Of a stretch of DNA of 64,000 nt, positions 13,801 through 27,839 are shown one piece after another. A model generated the notes under the pieces. It searched no databases. It saw only the letters and a program-made list of their open reading frames with translations, and was not told where the DNA came from. The number at the start of each line of letters is the position of its first letter. Positions within the stretch are counted from its first letter, which is position 1. The position numbers were made by a program, and so were the translations under genes. Where the stretch lies: NCBI GenBank assembly GCA_034008185.1, contig CM067087.1, forward strand, positions 42,860,590 to 42,924,589, written 5' to 3'. The stretch comes from Gorsachius magnificus. Its lineage: Eukaryota > Chordata > Aves > Pelecaniformes > Ardeidae.

Positions 13801-16800
13801 TTTCATAGTTTAAAACCGTCTTTCACAAGGAGTAATGTGTGCTGTAGGACTGGGGGTCAGTGGAGCTGAAATGATACACAACGTGCATAGCTGCAGTGGA
13901 AGAGCTGGGGCGGGGGGAGTGAGGGGGAAACAATGACACGACATATCACCTTCCCTGGGGGGTTTGAATGTAATTTCTGTCTTGGAAAGAAAACACTGTT
14001 GTGTGAAATCAGGAGGAGTAGTCTCTTTTCTTTCAGGCCATCAATTACTAATGCCTAAATAATCTCTTAGGCAGTACAGAATCCCTCATGCTGCTGTTCA
14101 TCCCTTTGGGTTTACACCTTCCAGACACTGAAGCATGGTATAACTTTGATAATTTTCCTTAATTGTCTTGTTAAAATGAGAATGGATCCCAGGTCTGAGA
14201 AGTTAAGTTGGCACAGATAGGTCTTGGGTATCTTCATCCTTTAGTTATATTTGCTTATATAAGATGAAGCCAAAAAGGAGATGATCCCAATTTCTTTGAA
14301 AGTCTGGATTTTGGAGTCTGCCCACCCCAGCTGCAATTTTTAGGTCTTTATGTTCCACAGACACATCTTGGTGGACAGAACAGACTGTGTGTATTTTGCT
14401 ATGTGTTTTACAAGATGCATCCAATCATTCACTGCAGGAACCACTGGGACTTACCTTAGAAGAGAAAGTGAAATACAACATTTCTGGCCAACAGGGAATA
14501 GCTTGCCTGTTGGCTTGGACGTGCCTTCATTGAGAGTACACACACCTAATCACGCTTTAGTGTGTTTGCTTGTTCGCTTTAAGCAAGGAAATAATCTTGA
14601 GAATTTTTTAAATAAGTAGGGATACTTTTATGCACTGCAACTGTATATCCTAAAGAGACCTGGTAGTTCTGCCTACCTAATGATAGTGCCTGCCAAGGAG
14701 ACCAGACTGCCCTGGGCAGAGGGTGCCTTGGGACCTGCCAGGGTTAGACCTTGGAGCAAGACCCCAAACTGCCATGTCCTGCAGGCAGGAGCCACCCGTG
14801 GACTGTGGAAAATGCTGAGCAAGATGGCATGTTTGGGGCTGAACAGGGCAGGATGGTTCTGTAGCCTTGACTGGGCAGCTGCAACTCTCCAGGGACAGGA
14901 TGAGAAGGATTTTCATGCTGGCAATAAAGTTCTGATAGTTTCGTATACCAGGCATAAATCACTTTTTTCCTCTCCTTCCTTTACCTTGGTCCTTAGTTTA
15001 AGCATTTGAACAGTTTAAGATCACTTTCTGCTTGTGTGACTGTTTACAGGCTAGCTGTGCAACCTCCTGTATACATGCTCTCAGCAGGTACGGTTATACT
15101 GAAAATGTGTACAGAGTACTGGCAAAGCTTGAAATTACAGTGTGTATCTACTAAAATACCTGAACAGATTAATCTGTTTTCCACATAAATTATTTACTTC
15201 CCTGTTAGTAAGAATAAAAGCTTTCTCCTATTAAAGGGTAAAAATTCACTGATAAAGAATAGAGGCAGGAGAAACTACACTAGGCCAGACCATAAAAGAA
15301 ACCTGGGTAAAAAAAGTTTGTTCCTTTGTCTGATTTTTTTTTTTACCTTGCCAGATTTCCATGACTTGGGACCAAACAGATATTGGCTGTTAAACCCTGC
15401 AATATAAGTTGTTCCTTTGCTGAAATGCTGTAGGTTCATTCTCTGCCTGCAATGGCTTTTTCTTTAAAACAGCTAGACCGTAAAGTGCAGAAAGTAGGGG
15501 TTTATAGTGGTCCACAGTCCCCTCGATGTGGTACTTGGCGTGCTCGTTCTGCTGTAATGTGCTCCCGGACACACTCCGTAATGCACTCAGACACATCCTT
15601 TTCAGGCTGTTTCTTTTTCCACTAGTACATTATTAGGACAGAAACGGCAAAGGATATATCACCACGAGAATGCTCTTGTCCTGAAGTATACTCAAAAGGG
15701 AAGGACCAAGGCTTTCAGTCCATTTAAAGAAAATTATTTCATATTATTATTTGTTACATTATAAAATAACATGGTAAAAATCACCTTGCTTACTCTATTA
15801 CTAAAAAGGAAGCATGGAAAAAAATTATCATTTTATTGAACAGTTAGGCCATGTTATAAAAATTTCCTACATGTATTATTTGTAGGAGTCAACCACTTTG
15901 CATTTTGATTATACAAAATGCAATAGCACAACTGTATAAATTATCAAGCTTTTCTTCCACTGTGGTAAATTAATGCCCCGCTTACCTTTTCGGCAGCTCA
16001 ATGGCTTTATGCTGTTTGAGGATTGGTAATTTGAAGCATTATTTTTTTAGTATTTAAACTGAAACCCAGTGCGTACACAGTCACTCATTTGAGCACCTTT
16101 CCAGCAGGATGGTAGGACAGGTACCAAACTCCATTTGCAACATGTGGAAGAGGAAAGGAGGAAGACAGCAGCTCTGGGGTTTGGAGCAAGGTCATGGCTT
16201 GGTGAACGTGGTGTTTACTTTGCTTGTGGCTACCTTCCAAAATATGGCACTAACTTTATAGAAGTTGTTGGAGATACTGTGGAAATTATTGCATGTTACA
16301 TTCTTTATGTACAGTGCCTTGATTTGCTTTGTTCTTGGTATTCTGCTCCAGGAAGGTCTCATGGCAAAAATGGCTTTGAAAGAAGACTGGCATATGAAAA
16401 ATCTGAGAAGAAAGGGGGGAATAGTGTGGTTTGGATAATTAAAACAAACAGAAAAAACCAAGAGGGATGGCAGAGTCCTACAAAACAATTACCAGTGTGA
16501 GGAAGCTTTATCAGATGGTCCTGCTTATGCTTTCAGGTGGAAACAGGTAGCTTAATGGAAAGGTAATGCACTTTGAATGAATGGGAATAGTTACTGCACA
16601 CAATGCGCAATTAACCTTTGGAGCTTTTTATCACTAGATAACTTTAAGACCAAGAGCTTAGAAGGATAAAAAGGGGATTATATGATATTCATGTGGATAA
16701 TGAGAAGATAAAGGTTTATTGCAGGAAATCAGAATGTATAAGAGAAATCCTCATGTTTTTAGGATTTAAACTGACAGGATCACTAAACATTAACTGACAG

Positions 16801-17249
16801 GAGTAGGCGAGAACTTCCCTGAGGGCAGGTTTTTCACCATTAGGTTTTTTGCATCCTTTTTTAAAAGATTGATTATTACACTTGCTACTACTAGCCCAGA
16901 AAGGATTTAAGATTGAGTAGTGTGCAAGGCTAAGATATACAACAGAATTTTCAAATCCCTAGTAGCTTTTAAGAGTAAAGAGTTGTTCTGGGCATAGATT
17001 TGGAAGTATTTACAAGGCTGTGAAGGTTTCTTTAAAGTATTTTAAACATGAAGTAAAACTGAGGTTCAACCTTTTCAAGATGGAAAATGCACGTTTTGGG
17101 AGGGGAGGGGGATTTTTCCACAAAACTTATTGCCCCTGCTCTTGGCACAGAGATGTGGGCATGTATCTGAGTACTTTGGCTCCTAAACAATGGCAGAACT
17201 GGCATGTCTTCTTCAGGGTGACGCTTTTCACCTGAGACTCCAGCAATGT
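7805..17249. other. Long unique noncoding stretch, no gene recognised
   Basis: Nearly 9.5 kb without a recognisable repeat or gene. Features seen are an 11-base A run at 7998-8008, an A-rich patch near 8761-8790, a GC-richer patch at 9779-9930, an 8-base G run at 11093-11100, and G-rich sequence at 13907-13927. Another GC-richer patch at 14670-14900 has frames on both strands. The longest frame is 121 codons at 16135-16500 (plus); it begins at TTG, resembles nothing I recognise, and overlaps a 98-codon frame on the other strand, so I do not call it a gene. Confidence 0.6.
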
Positions 17250-17601
17250 GAGAAACTTGGGTTTGGAGCAAGAGTCTTATGATGAGTGGCTGAGGGAGCT
17301 GGGGTTGTTTAGTCTGGAGAAGAGGAGGCTGAGGGGAGACCTGATCGCCCTCTATAACTGCCTGACAGGAGGCTGTAGCGAGGTGAGGGTCGGCCTCTTC
17401 TCCTTGGTAACAGATGATAGGACGAGGGGAAATGGTCTGAAGTTGCGCCAGGGCAGGTTTAGGTTGGACATCAGGAAAAATTTCTTTCCCGAAAAGGTTG
17501 TCAGGCTCTGGAGTGGGCTGCCCAGGGAGGTGGTGGAGTCCCCATCCCTGGAGAGATTTAAAAGACGGGCAGACAAGGTGCTTAGGGACATGGTTTAGTG
17601 G
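17248..17601 (+). pseudogene. CR1 ORF2 C-terminal remnant, frame intact
   Basis: An open frame of 116 codons matches the extreme C-terminus of the CR1 ORF2 polyprotein, downstream of the reverse-transcriptase domain. Visible landmarks in order are [20 protein letters not shown] (about residues 18-37), the [12 protein letters not shown] block (about 69-80), a [12 protein letters not shown] stretch and the terminal DKVLRDMV before the stop. The endonuclease and catalytic reverse-transcriptase regions are absent, so it cannot encode a working enzyme. It is notable only in that the frame has stayed open. The nominal start is an accident of truncation. Confidence 0.85.
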
Positions 17602-17674
17602 TGGGATGGCAGGGTTGGGGTAATGGTTGGACTTGATGATCTTAAATGGTTTTTCCAACCTAAATGATTCTATA
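17250..17674 (+). mobile_element. CR1 LINE 3' fragment, only plus-strand copy
   Basis: This copy is in the plus orientation. It begins near 17250 inside ORF2, runs through the ORF2 stop, and ends in the short 3' tail with a single GATTCTAT octamer at 17666-17673. It is the second-longest CR1 fragment in the window. It is 5'-truncated, as nearly all CR1 copies are. The left boundary is uncertain by about 15 bases because similarity fades gradually. A tail of one octamer rather than two or three suggests some decay or early tail loss. Confidence 0.95.
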
Positions 17675-20600
17675 AATGCCTGCAGCTCAGAAACACTTCA
17701 GGTATTTTCTCTAAAGCTTCCCCCAGACATTTCTACACCTATTTTTGCATGTTCTTATATCTGCTATAGTCCTGACAGGCTTCTGGAGTTCAGCAAATAC
17801 CTCTCGACTTCAGGAGTTGAATTAGTGAGCAGGTAGTGTCCAAGCAACTTAAGCACTGAAAGAACATTTGGCCAGAGTAGGGCTGGGATCCAGGCTGATG
17901 CTATCAGTGATGGAGCCCTAAATGTCTGAGCATTTTGCTAAGTGACCTTTACAGGACTATGCTTGTAATCTGCAGAAGATAGAAGTCAAGAGTTCCTGAT
18001 TGCTTGTGAAAATCAGAATTTCTCTCTTAAAGTTCTTATGCCATTATGTTTGTCACAGAAAATATTTCATACTGTTTGGGAGTTTTTAAATCATGGATCC
18101 TGAGTATTCATTATAATAAATTATTATTTTTTTAAAATCAGGAATAGGTGAAATCAGACCGTAATCTTAAAAAACCAAAATATCTTGTGGATCACTGTCA
18201 TCTAGACCAGAAAAAGGGGAGGAATATCCCCAAAACAAAGGATTTTATAGGAAACTAACATACAGGCATGGCCTTCTATGTCCGGTTTTCTTTTGCAGTT
18301 CTAACTCTAGAATTTTGAGATGGAGTAATAACAATATACCAAAAAAGATGCAGAATTAATCAGTGAAACAAAGTAGGCAATCTTTTTAGTTGTATTTTTT
18401 GCCAATCAAAACACACATTCTTAAGTAATGAATAAATAATCTATTCAATGATTTAGCTCTGTTTATTTCCTTCAATATTGTATTGTCTTATGAGGCAATT
18501 TACAAACTTGGTGAGAAACTGTGCAACATAGTGTGAAATGATATTAGTAACTGTGCCTAGGACCCGATCAAAATTGATAGATTTCTGCTGGGCAAATCAT
18601 AAATTCAATGCTCCCTTTAATGCAGCCCTTTTATTATTGCTTGCGTATTGGTTGTTGCTATGCCACTGAAAACTAATTTAAGAGTATATAAGAAATTTTG
18701 CTGCTAGAAGGTGAGACCAACGTATGAAGCAGTACATGCTGGGTTATGATTATCACACTTGTAAGCTTTTCTGGTCTTATTTGTTTGGCAGTAGATTACA
18801 ACAGAGTTAAGGAGGACAATCCTTAAAAAAGAATGAAATTAGAAATTCTGAAAGGCTAAACCAGTTTAGTTCAATAAAATTCTTTATGTATAAATAACAG
18901 CAAAGAGCTGCTGATTCTTGCTAAGGGCTATTATTGACTTAAAGAGCAATCTCATGTATAGCAATCAATAGGTAGATTTGACCGTAAGATTTTTACTACT
19001 AAGTGAAATGAACTGAAAAAATGACCTGAAGTTAAGTATCTTACCATGTTATGTTTCACAAAACTGTGTTTCAATGAGAAACTGGAGTTACAATAAAAAT
19101 GAAGGTTTTCTTGAAAGTGCAAATACTTAGTGGTAGAAAAATTAGAATACATTTGGATATTACTTGGGTACTGCAACTAAGCAATGTAGATTGTGTTGCT
19201 GCTGCTGCCCCTGGCCTGTGTGGACCAAATTAATAGAGTTCTCATCTATACAGAAAGATGTATAGACAAAAAAGACTTGCCCAAGCTTCAAGAAATTGGA
19301 TGAGAACAAAACGGCTTGGACTTAAAGCAGGTAAAAAAACAGGGTAACATTGATAAGGCAGAGAAGGAGCAGGAAGCAGAAGAAACGCTGGATGATATAA
19401 AAGCCCTGACTGAGGGCTTCTCATGTATTTGTAACCCTTTATAGGGCATAAACATGATCATATTTTACACCAGAATATTTTGCCCCTCTGGAGGTGCTGG
19501 TAACTCCTGAACACCCACATGATGATTCCCACACCTTCCTTTTTTTTCTTTAACTCTTCTGGCACAGTTTAAATGCTGAGTACCTGTATAGGAAGAGTTG
19601 ATGAAGTCAGATGGGCTAAATCTCACTGTGGACTAGTTTTTGCACCTCTGCCTACAAGAGGGGAATGGTCACGGCTCTGCCAAGGTTGACTTTGTGCTCC
19701 TTTGGGGAGCAGAGCTGTTCCTTCAATATAGAACAAATCTCCTCCTTTTTTCCCTTTTATTCACAAGAAGCTGGCTACAGTCAAGCTGTTTCTATGACCT
19801 GTTTCTTCTAGAACAAAAGGTTAATTCTGGATACTTAAGTTTCTAAGAGAAGGTCTGATATCTGTTTATTTTTACTTTAGAAGAGCAAATTCTCATCTGT
19901 GAGAGCTCTAAAAGACCTGTTCAGAAAATGTTCTTGATGTTAAACACCTCTGAATAAACAGAGCTAAAACAATCAAGAAATGTCAGCTTAAAAACATTGT
20001 TACTTAATAGCATATGCAGCAAATCAGTCTAGCAAATGAGATCCTGTCCCAGAAGAACACCAAAATCCAACTGCTGCTAGAGGGGCAGGGCAGCTACTAC
20101 CTTTTATAAAAGATATTAGAAACTGCTTTTGGAATTTGTTGGAGTTTTCCCATGATTCTTGGTGATTTTAGGTCATCCAGAAAGATTAAAAAGTAGGTTT
20201 TAGTGCTAAGGCTGTCTGCATGTAACTATGTAAAAAAAGTGCCTTTTATGTATTATTTTAAAGGATTGAAGAGTAATAACAAAATGCTCTTATGTAAGAG
20301 GGTGTTAAATTCTGTTTGCTTTCATATCACCAGACCCCATATTGCCTAAGCTGAATCAGCAGTTCAATCCACATGTCAAAATATGCTCTGCTTTATTGAT
20401 AATACTCAACACAGTAAAAATTCTGACTACTTCTTTCCAAGTGGTCCTTCTGCAAGGGCAGAACAGACATCCAAAAAGGATTATCCCATTGACTCCCGGC
20501 TTTTTTCCCTTTTATTCCTTCCTATTACTGAGGTGTAAAGACCCACCTTTACACCAAATGAATTTCAAATCAATTTTATCACTTTGAGCAGTCCCAAACC

Positions 20601-22080
20601 TTCCCCAAAGTACTACTAATTTATACACAAATGTCTTCTGTAACAAAATATAATCATATTACCACAAGTTCTAAAGAAACAGTAGAAAATAAATTTCAGG
20701 ATCAGAGACCAATGAACTGACCTGTTAGTGGTCCAGTACCAGGCAACAATACTTTCTCCTTGTTGGAGATCATCTTTGGCAGTGATTATTTTTTTTCTTG
20801 ATACATGTGTCTGTGTCAGTTCTAACTGGTAGGGTTCATTTATACTTATCCAATGCCTATTGCAAGGAGCCAGACTCTGTATTTGCAGATGGAGTTTTCA
20901 TTCTCATTCCTGGACTGTACTCCATGGTATTTGCATATTTCTAAATGACTGTTAACTAAACATTCATAGGAGTGAACTCTCATCTCAGTAATTACCATTG
21001 GTAGTGTCAGCTGCGAAAGACCTGCTGAGGCTGTGTCTGCAAACCTGGGATGGGGTCCTGAGGGACCTAGCCCTGACCCCCCAGAGCAAGAGGTGCAGGA
21101 GAACCCCCCTTCCCCTTGCTCGTGCTGGGTAGCCTTTGGCCCTGACCTTCCTTGGGCCCCAGGCTGCGTTGCCATGCCCCTTCTTACGTATTGTCTGTGC
21201 CTTTTCATTCAAAATGCCTGCAAAAATGAGGCTGTCGCAAGCTGCTGAGCTGGTTTTTTGCAGTGTGATGGTGAGGTTGTGGGAATATTCAAAGGCACGG
21301 GGCTCGCTGGAGGTGTTGGTAGGCTGCGTAAAGCAGTCTCAATTATATTCCTTGTACACAGTGATCCCTGGAAGGAAACACCACCTTGGTTTGCTCCAAA
21401 AGTGCGGAACTTTAACGTATGTTTATTGTGGATGATCAGGGACCAGACTGGAAAATAAGGCATTTTACAGGGTTAGTATAGCACCTTCTAAAAGGTTATT
21501 GTATTTAAGCTGTTAAGATGCAGCCTGGAGCGCTATGGCTATGCCAGGTAACAGAAATAATAGGAACAGTGATCAAATGGATGAGCAGTGATTTCTGTTT
21601 CAGGTTCTCACATTCTCTGTCTGTCCCAAAGCAAAGTTAACAGCAGTAAAGGGTACCTGGACTGATTTAGCCACTGGTCTTCAGTTTCTGGGGTAGTTTA
21701 AATACTCAGTGTTACTTTAAGATTTTTCAGGTGTTGTTTCTTTTTTAATTGAGATGGAATGATATTGCCCTGTCTGCAATGACAGAGGCGTAGCAAACTG
21801 CTATGGTATTTCACGCAGTACAACTTAGTTATGGTGACCTATCGACTGAGTATAAAAAGCCATGGAGCAGATAAGGCAATGTTTCATAGCTTTTTAGTTT
21901 TATTGTGCTGTGATTCAGAGCTATAACAACATATATGGAAAAATATCACTGCAAACGTGGCTACCGTGCGTGCACTCTAAATAAGACAGAACAGATTATC
22001 TAGAAATAGATACTGCTGTATAGAAATAATATGATTGTAATTAAGTCATTATAGGTGACGTAAGAATCTGGCACAGACCA
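17675..22080. other. Unique noncoding DNA, no gene recognised
   Basis: AT-rich sequence with short frames only; the longest, at 20846-21208 (minus, 120 codons), falls in the GC-richer patch 21030-21180. No repeat family was recognised. Proline-rich and serine-rich translations here reflect C-rich local composition. Confidence 0.6.
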
Positions 22081-22328
22081 TAGAATCATTTAGGTTGGAA
22101 AAGACCTTTAAAATAATCAGGCCTAACCACTAACCCTGCCATCCCACCACTAAACCCTGTCCCTAAGCAGCTCGTCTGCCCGGCCTTTAAATGCCTCCAG
22201 GGATGGGGACTCAACCACTTCCCTGGGCAGCCCGTTCCAGTGCCTGACAACCCTTTCGGTGAAGAAATTTTTCCTAATGTCCAACCTAAACCTCCCCTGG
22301 TGCAACTTGAGGCCAACCTCCCTATCCT
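22081..22328 (-). mobile_element. CR1 LINE 3' fragment (5'-truncated)
   Basis: A minus-strand CR1 tail begins with one TAGAATCA octamer at 22081 and continues through the conserved TTTAGGTTGGAAAAGACC segment and the end of ORF2. The sequence closely follows the copy at 7543-7804, and the two share the wording around the ORF2 stop (CCACTAAACCCTGTCC). Similarity stops near 22328, a truncation point within about 20 consensus bases of that copy. The ORF2 remnant is out of frame in places, so it is dead. Confidence 0.92.
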
Positions 22329-25300
22329 TCCCAGGAAGAACATCTTGCAGAGGATGAGCCCACCATGCGCTGTGTTCATTGCAAAGGCTGTCACGGGCTG
22401 GCTGGCCATGTATGGGGGACAGGAGCTCTCCCGAGGGACGAGTTGCTCCCTGTAGTTTGATTTGGCTGGAGTTGTATTACACTGATCTCACTTGCTGCAG
22501 TGGGTTCGGCTTTGCTGATAGCACAGTGGCTTCATGGGTTCTGTTTTTCCTTGTTTTACAATTCAAAGCTATGTTAAATAACCAAAGACTAGAGAGAAGT
22601 TAAACTTCAGGAAAAAGAGAAGAGACTAAATTTATTAGCAATTCCTGTCCCTAATGGCATGTCAATCAGGTGGTGGTTGTCTCTGCCTTGCTACTGCCTC
22701 TGTACATGGTGTGGTCCTGGGGGGATCTCTGCCGGCTTTGGGAGCTAGCTCAGGCGAAGGGGGCTCAGCTTGAGCCAGGGCTGATGTGTAAATCAAATAT
22801 AACATTGCATTGTCCAAAGCACAGACCAGGAGGAAGAAAATCATGGGGGTGGATTAATGTTTGACCTCTCTGAGTGTGCTGATAGACGTGGAAACATAAG
22901 CAAATGCCCACTCCCGTCCATGCATGCAGAAGAGCCTGGGGCTGTTCGGGGAGGCTTTTTCCTTGCAATTGATCCCACAGCTGGTAGTCAGCAGAAAGAA
23001 ATAAGAAACATCTCATCTCATACTCTCTCCTGTGCCCCGATATAGGGCAAGCCGTGCTCCAGCCCAAATCACACAACCAGAATAATTATGGATGCTCATG
23101 GAAAGAATGGATAATTATTTCTTAGGTATACTGTAGTATTTGTAACATCTTCTCCAGAAAATGTAGCGAAAATGTTGTTACAAAGCAACATGAAATCCTA
23201 TTTTCAGTTGTACCCATTCTGATTTTTTCCCTGATGATTCTGTTTCAAGAGGAGCCTTCTCTGTACAGTGAAGTGTGACCTTTCTTTTCACCATGAGCTT
23301 TACAGTATGCTCATTTCCCTGGTAAGCTAATAAGGGAATAGATAGATATAAAAAAAACCCGTGAGCCTCTCCTGTAAATTCCTAGTATGTTCCCATTTTA
23401 TCCCATCCTCAGAAATGACCTTTCATGATCCACGTTGGGGAAAATCTCTTAATGTTGTAACACGCTTGCGGTGAAATAACGGTTTTGGCTAGATGTGTTC
23501 TACAGACATGCTTAAGACCAGCAAAAGTAGAAAGTGTCAAATTCTTTGTGCCTTGCTCCCTGAGTAGGGTTTTTCCATCGAATGGGTACTGAAGCAAACA
23601 ACCTCTGCAATTTGCTGCCAAGTCACTGAAGTGGTAACGAGCCATCTATGAAGGGTGAAAGTTTCCCACCCAGGCTTTGCATGTCCAAAGGGCGGTGCAA
23701 CATTTTGGGAGGTTATTTTTGAGTGTGTCCCAACTTAAACACAGAACTGGAAGTTTGAGAGTAGCTTTTATTGCCTTCAGACTCTAGACTCTGCTGGAAT
23801 ACCAGACTCTTAGAAATCCTTTCAAAACAATTTCATTGTTATTACTGTAATCACTGCACAAGTGGGAAATCCTGTGCAGGATACCTCTTGTTGCTGTGGG
23901 ATGTTGTGGTGGCTGTTCTGATCACAAATTGATATTATCAATCACAATTTAGTCATTACAGTCTTGCAGCAAGATTGCTGGCCTGCAAATTTTTGCTACT
24001 TTTACTACAAAAGGCTGAAGATCTACAGCACTGCAGAGTTTGAAAACATTGAGTCTTTTTTTAAGAATTGTGTGAATATTTGGATTTGACTCTACAGGGA
24101 ATTTTTTTAGCAGAAGTGTTTCCTTCCTGGGTCTGTATAAGGGCACAGGAAAATGTCCTTTACTTTATAGAGCTCTTTTTAATTAAAGGACTCTGCAATT
24201 GAGGCAAAGGGTGCATTTCGGGGAAATCTGAAGTGTTTTATTAAACTGAGCACTATTTTCAATGCAGATGACTACCTGCTCCTACTGAAAACAGGGACAT
24301 GGTTCACATATTAGCAGACACATGTGAGATGGAGGATGACAGCTCCATGCAGAAGCTATAAAATTCCTGCTTGATTTCTGAGTTGAGTTGGGAATTGCAT
24401 CTCGGTGCATTCAGAAAGACAAGAAAACCATAATCCAGCTCAGACAAACCTCCAGCACCAAATCCTCCTTTATCCCCTATCTCTGCCCTAGCACAAGTGT
24501 CATGCAGGCAGCAGAACAGGAGGTGGAAGAAAGCACGGAAAGTCTTGCTTTATCAACCCTGGATAGTAGAGGATCTTGTGGGACCTGGCAGCACTGGTCT
24601 GTTAGGGTTTTCCAGCAGGAATGTTAGAGGATTTCTTCAGATTTGGCCTTCCTGAGCCCTCCAATGAGTCCACATTTGTTTGCATGCATGTGAATAATAG
24701 GAGAGCTACAGAGCAAAAACATCACTGCTGAGCAAATCCCACCTTTAGGCAGGAATTTTCAATTACAAATTACTGGGGACACAGGGTGGTTACAATAGAG
24801 ACTTTAATAATGGATAATTAATCATATAAATACTTTAACTTTTAGTAGGGAGGGGGAAAGACTGGCTTGCATGAGTAACAACTAAAGGTAAATTATCAGC
24901 CATGACTCTGTAAGCACACCCAAATCAAGAAGATTTCATCTAATGAAACACCTCTGCCGAGATATACCTGTACACCCTGCCACAGCTTGCCGTGCAAAAC
25001 TTGGGGGGAACCTTATGTGGAACCATTCTGAGTTGGTTTTTATCCTGTTTTTCTTATCGCTGATTGCTCTAATTCTTGTTTTAAAACTAGAACAAAAAAC
25101 CCATTATCAGTTATCATGTAGAAAAGAGCTCCTCTTGCCACAGAAAGATGCTTTGTGATTATGGATTGCACATCCCTCGTGTTTATTTAGCTCAATAAAC
25201 AATACAAAGACAGCTTGTAGGAAATGAATCCTGATATCTGAAGCTGCGTGCATTTCCTCTGGAAGAAAGAGTGCTGGAATTATTGTGTTTAGGCTTTGAA

Positions 25301-26579
25301 TTATAATATAAATCAACTTACAAGGGGAAAATAATTGGCTTCCCCACACCAAAATCCCACATTTCCAGGTTCTGTATTTAAATCATAGTATTCGGTACAA
25401 CTACTGAATTTCCTTGTACGCAATGCTAAAAGCTGACTTTATGGCCAGATGTGGTGAGTGGTATTCAGATAGTGGGGAATTTATCAGCTCTTTCAATAAA
25501 AAAAAAATCATATCCCGAAGAACAGAGTAGTAAAAATGTTCACGTGATGCTTCCCCTGCTGAAGCAAGACACTACTAATATTTATTTTCAGACAGCTTAT
25601 TCCTGAGTGTCACACCAAAGTCTTTTCGGTATGAAAGTACTTGTGGGCTATCGTGGATAGAATGGGTGTCTGGAAAGCTTCATATTACAGCAGAATGAAC
25701 ACTTTGTCCTTTCAAAAGTGCCTCAATTTCCTCAACCTTGAAACTCTTTGGAGAAGAGAGTGATGGGGAAACATTAAAATGATCCTGTCCCAGACTTGTG
25801 GCTGTGCTGCTTGTTGGGGGTGTAAAGAAGAAATACAAACCGATACCTGGAGGCTTGGATGTATTCAGTGGTAGGCAGTAGGTGTATGTGGGTGGGTTTG
25901 TCAGCTTCTCAGGGAGGTGGGCTAAGAGAAACAAGTGTAGGAATTTTTTTCTTTAGGTAAATGCTCTGGGAAGTCTTTTAAGATTTTATTTTTAAAATAG
26001 AAGCCCTTATTGGGAAATTATTGAAAGCCCCAGTCTAACTGCAACTCTATTATTTTTAATCTTGAACCTGAGGGCATGAAGGATTTTGGGATCCATCTCT
26101 AAGCCTGTGCCTTGTTGGGGAAGCTGAAGCACACCATGCTTTCCCAGCTCGCCATGCACTCCAGTGGCAGGCAGGAGTTCGCAAGAGGGATCTGCGTACC
26201 CAGCCGCTGCCGATGGGGACACCCAAACCACCCCTCTGCAAAATCACCCTTTGCATTGCAACTGGAATGCCTACTGCTGGTGTATGGATTTGTTTGGTCA
26301 CCTTTGCTGGCCTAAGATGACATGTTACTGTGGAAGGAGCTGGGTTAAACCTGCCATAAGCTATTCTCGGTGAAGGGACGGTGGATATGGCACACAGGGC
26401 TTTTAATCCAGCTGCTGTTTTATTTGTTTTGTAGGGAGGGTTTTATAGTTTAAGTAAGTGCTAACCTGTGCCCTTTCTGGTAGGAAAAATTAAGGAGCGT
26501 GCACTTCCAAAGAAAATTTTGCCTGGCTGAGAAACAAAAATGGGCTGAATAAAAATTGAGGCAGTTTCTCAAGACTCAG
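22329..26579. other. Unique noncoding DNA, no gene recognised
   Basis: Mixed sequence with short open frames. GC-richer patches occur at 22330-22450, 22680-22780 and 26090-26240. An A run at 25499-25507 interrupts a moderately complex stretch at 25380-25700 that has no repeat signature. No coding or RNA gene signal was recognised. Confidence 0.6.
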
Positions 26580-26990
26580 CACTTAATTAGAAGATAAGTA
26601 AATAATTACTATGCCATGAAGGTTTGCATGCAGATAAATGTATAAAGGTGATGAGAATAAACTCACTGAAACAAAATTATGCAAAACATTTGCATCGTGT
26701 CAAATGGGCTCAGTGTTTGTTTTACGTACCCCGGCAGAGGGAGTGTGTAATATCTGAGCAACTGCTGACTGGGAAACACTGGGACTAATGAAGAGCCTAA
26801 ACCTCAAAGTGCCTTAGCGCTTCTAAATGTCATTAAAAGTCACTCCACAAGATAAGAGCTAAATATATATTCTAGCTATCAAACCCAGATTGCTGTGGAA
26901 TGTGAATGAAGCTGTATGTATATAATGTCCTACGCCTGACATTAGAGGGTAAGTTACATTTATCACTAGCGGATGTTCGATTATATTGTT
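26580..26990. promoter_or_regulatory. Candidate conserved noncoding element
   Basis: This AT-rich block contains clustered homeodomain and POU-like words: CTTAATTAG near 26583, TTTGCATGCAG near 26623 and ATTTGCATCG near 26689. It is followed by complex sequence with scattered CpGs, which are usually lost in bird DNA unless selected or unmethylated. No frame or repeat explains it. This is inference only. Confidence 0.2.
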
Positions 26991-27839
26991 TCCCATTCTT
27001 ACAAAAACATGTGTTTCTTCTGACTGTTTCCACAAGCCACCCCCAGCTGTCGCCATTCGAAAATGCTGAGGTGTTCTTGCCTGGCATAGTGGCTGCAAAA
27101 TGCGTCCATCTATGTAAGTGGGGGAGCACCTTAGGATTTTCCTTTCCTGGCCAGATGTGGGTGGGAAAATTGGAGCTGGGTTAATCACAAAGGTTAAAAT
27201 TCGATGCTTAGCTGAAAACAGCGCATAGCTGAAAAATAAGAGGTGTAGTCGGTGGGCAAATTGGGAGGCGAAATCTGCGTTGGGGCTCTCCCAGCGTGGT
27301 CTGAGCTGATGGCAGGGTGCAGGTGAAGCATCCCCTGAGTGTGGTCCATTGGGCTCTGCCCTGGCAGTGGGGGGACCGGCTGCCCTTGGGGCTCCTGCCT
27401 GCTCTCCCCTTGCTCCTGGCTGCCAAGGCTGGGATTTAGTCAGCTACAGATAGGAAAGTTGGAAGGGAGGATTCTCCATCCTTGCTTCTTTCAATCTTCC
27501 TATTAATAATAGGGATGATCTAACTTCATGGCCTATTTATTTGTTAAAAGGCCAATCAGGATCTGATTTTATTTTAAGGAGAAAATAATGATTCTAAAAT
27601 AGATATTTCTGTTCAGATACATGAAACCATTTCAAGCTTTAAAAAAACAATTAACTTCTGTAAGGGGGGAAAAAAAGTGCTGGATTTGAGGAAAAAAGAA
27701 AACAAAGCATCAAGGAACTTTCTGTTAATCAAATATGATGTTTGACCAGGGTACAGCGACAACAGCTCGCCACACTGGCGCAGTGTGGTCAGAGTAATGA
27801 CTAATGCTTGTATGAACTCAGAGGAATTTTTCAAATTAA
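26991..27839. other. Noncoding DNA with a GC-rich patch
   Basis: The patch 27230-27430 is GC-rich with frames open on the minus strand, but no domain is recognisable. The rest is AT-rich. Nothing else was identified. Confidence 0.5.

Noticed and set aside
13907..13927. Possible G-quadruplex
   Set aside because: Only three separated G runs close together; a fourth is lacking nearby.
16135..16500. 121-codon plus-strand frame
   Set aside because: Begins at TTG, overlaps a minus-strand frame of similar length, and has no recognisable domain or exon signals.
17032..17658. 208-codon minus-strand frame
   Set aside because: It is the antisense of the plus-strand CR1 fragment and runs into unique sequence; a shadow, not a gene.
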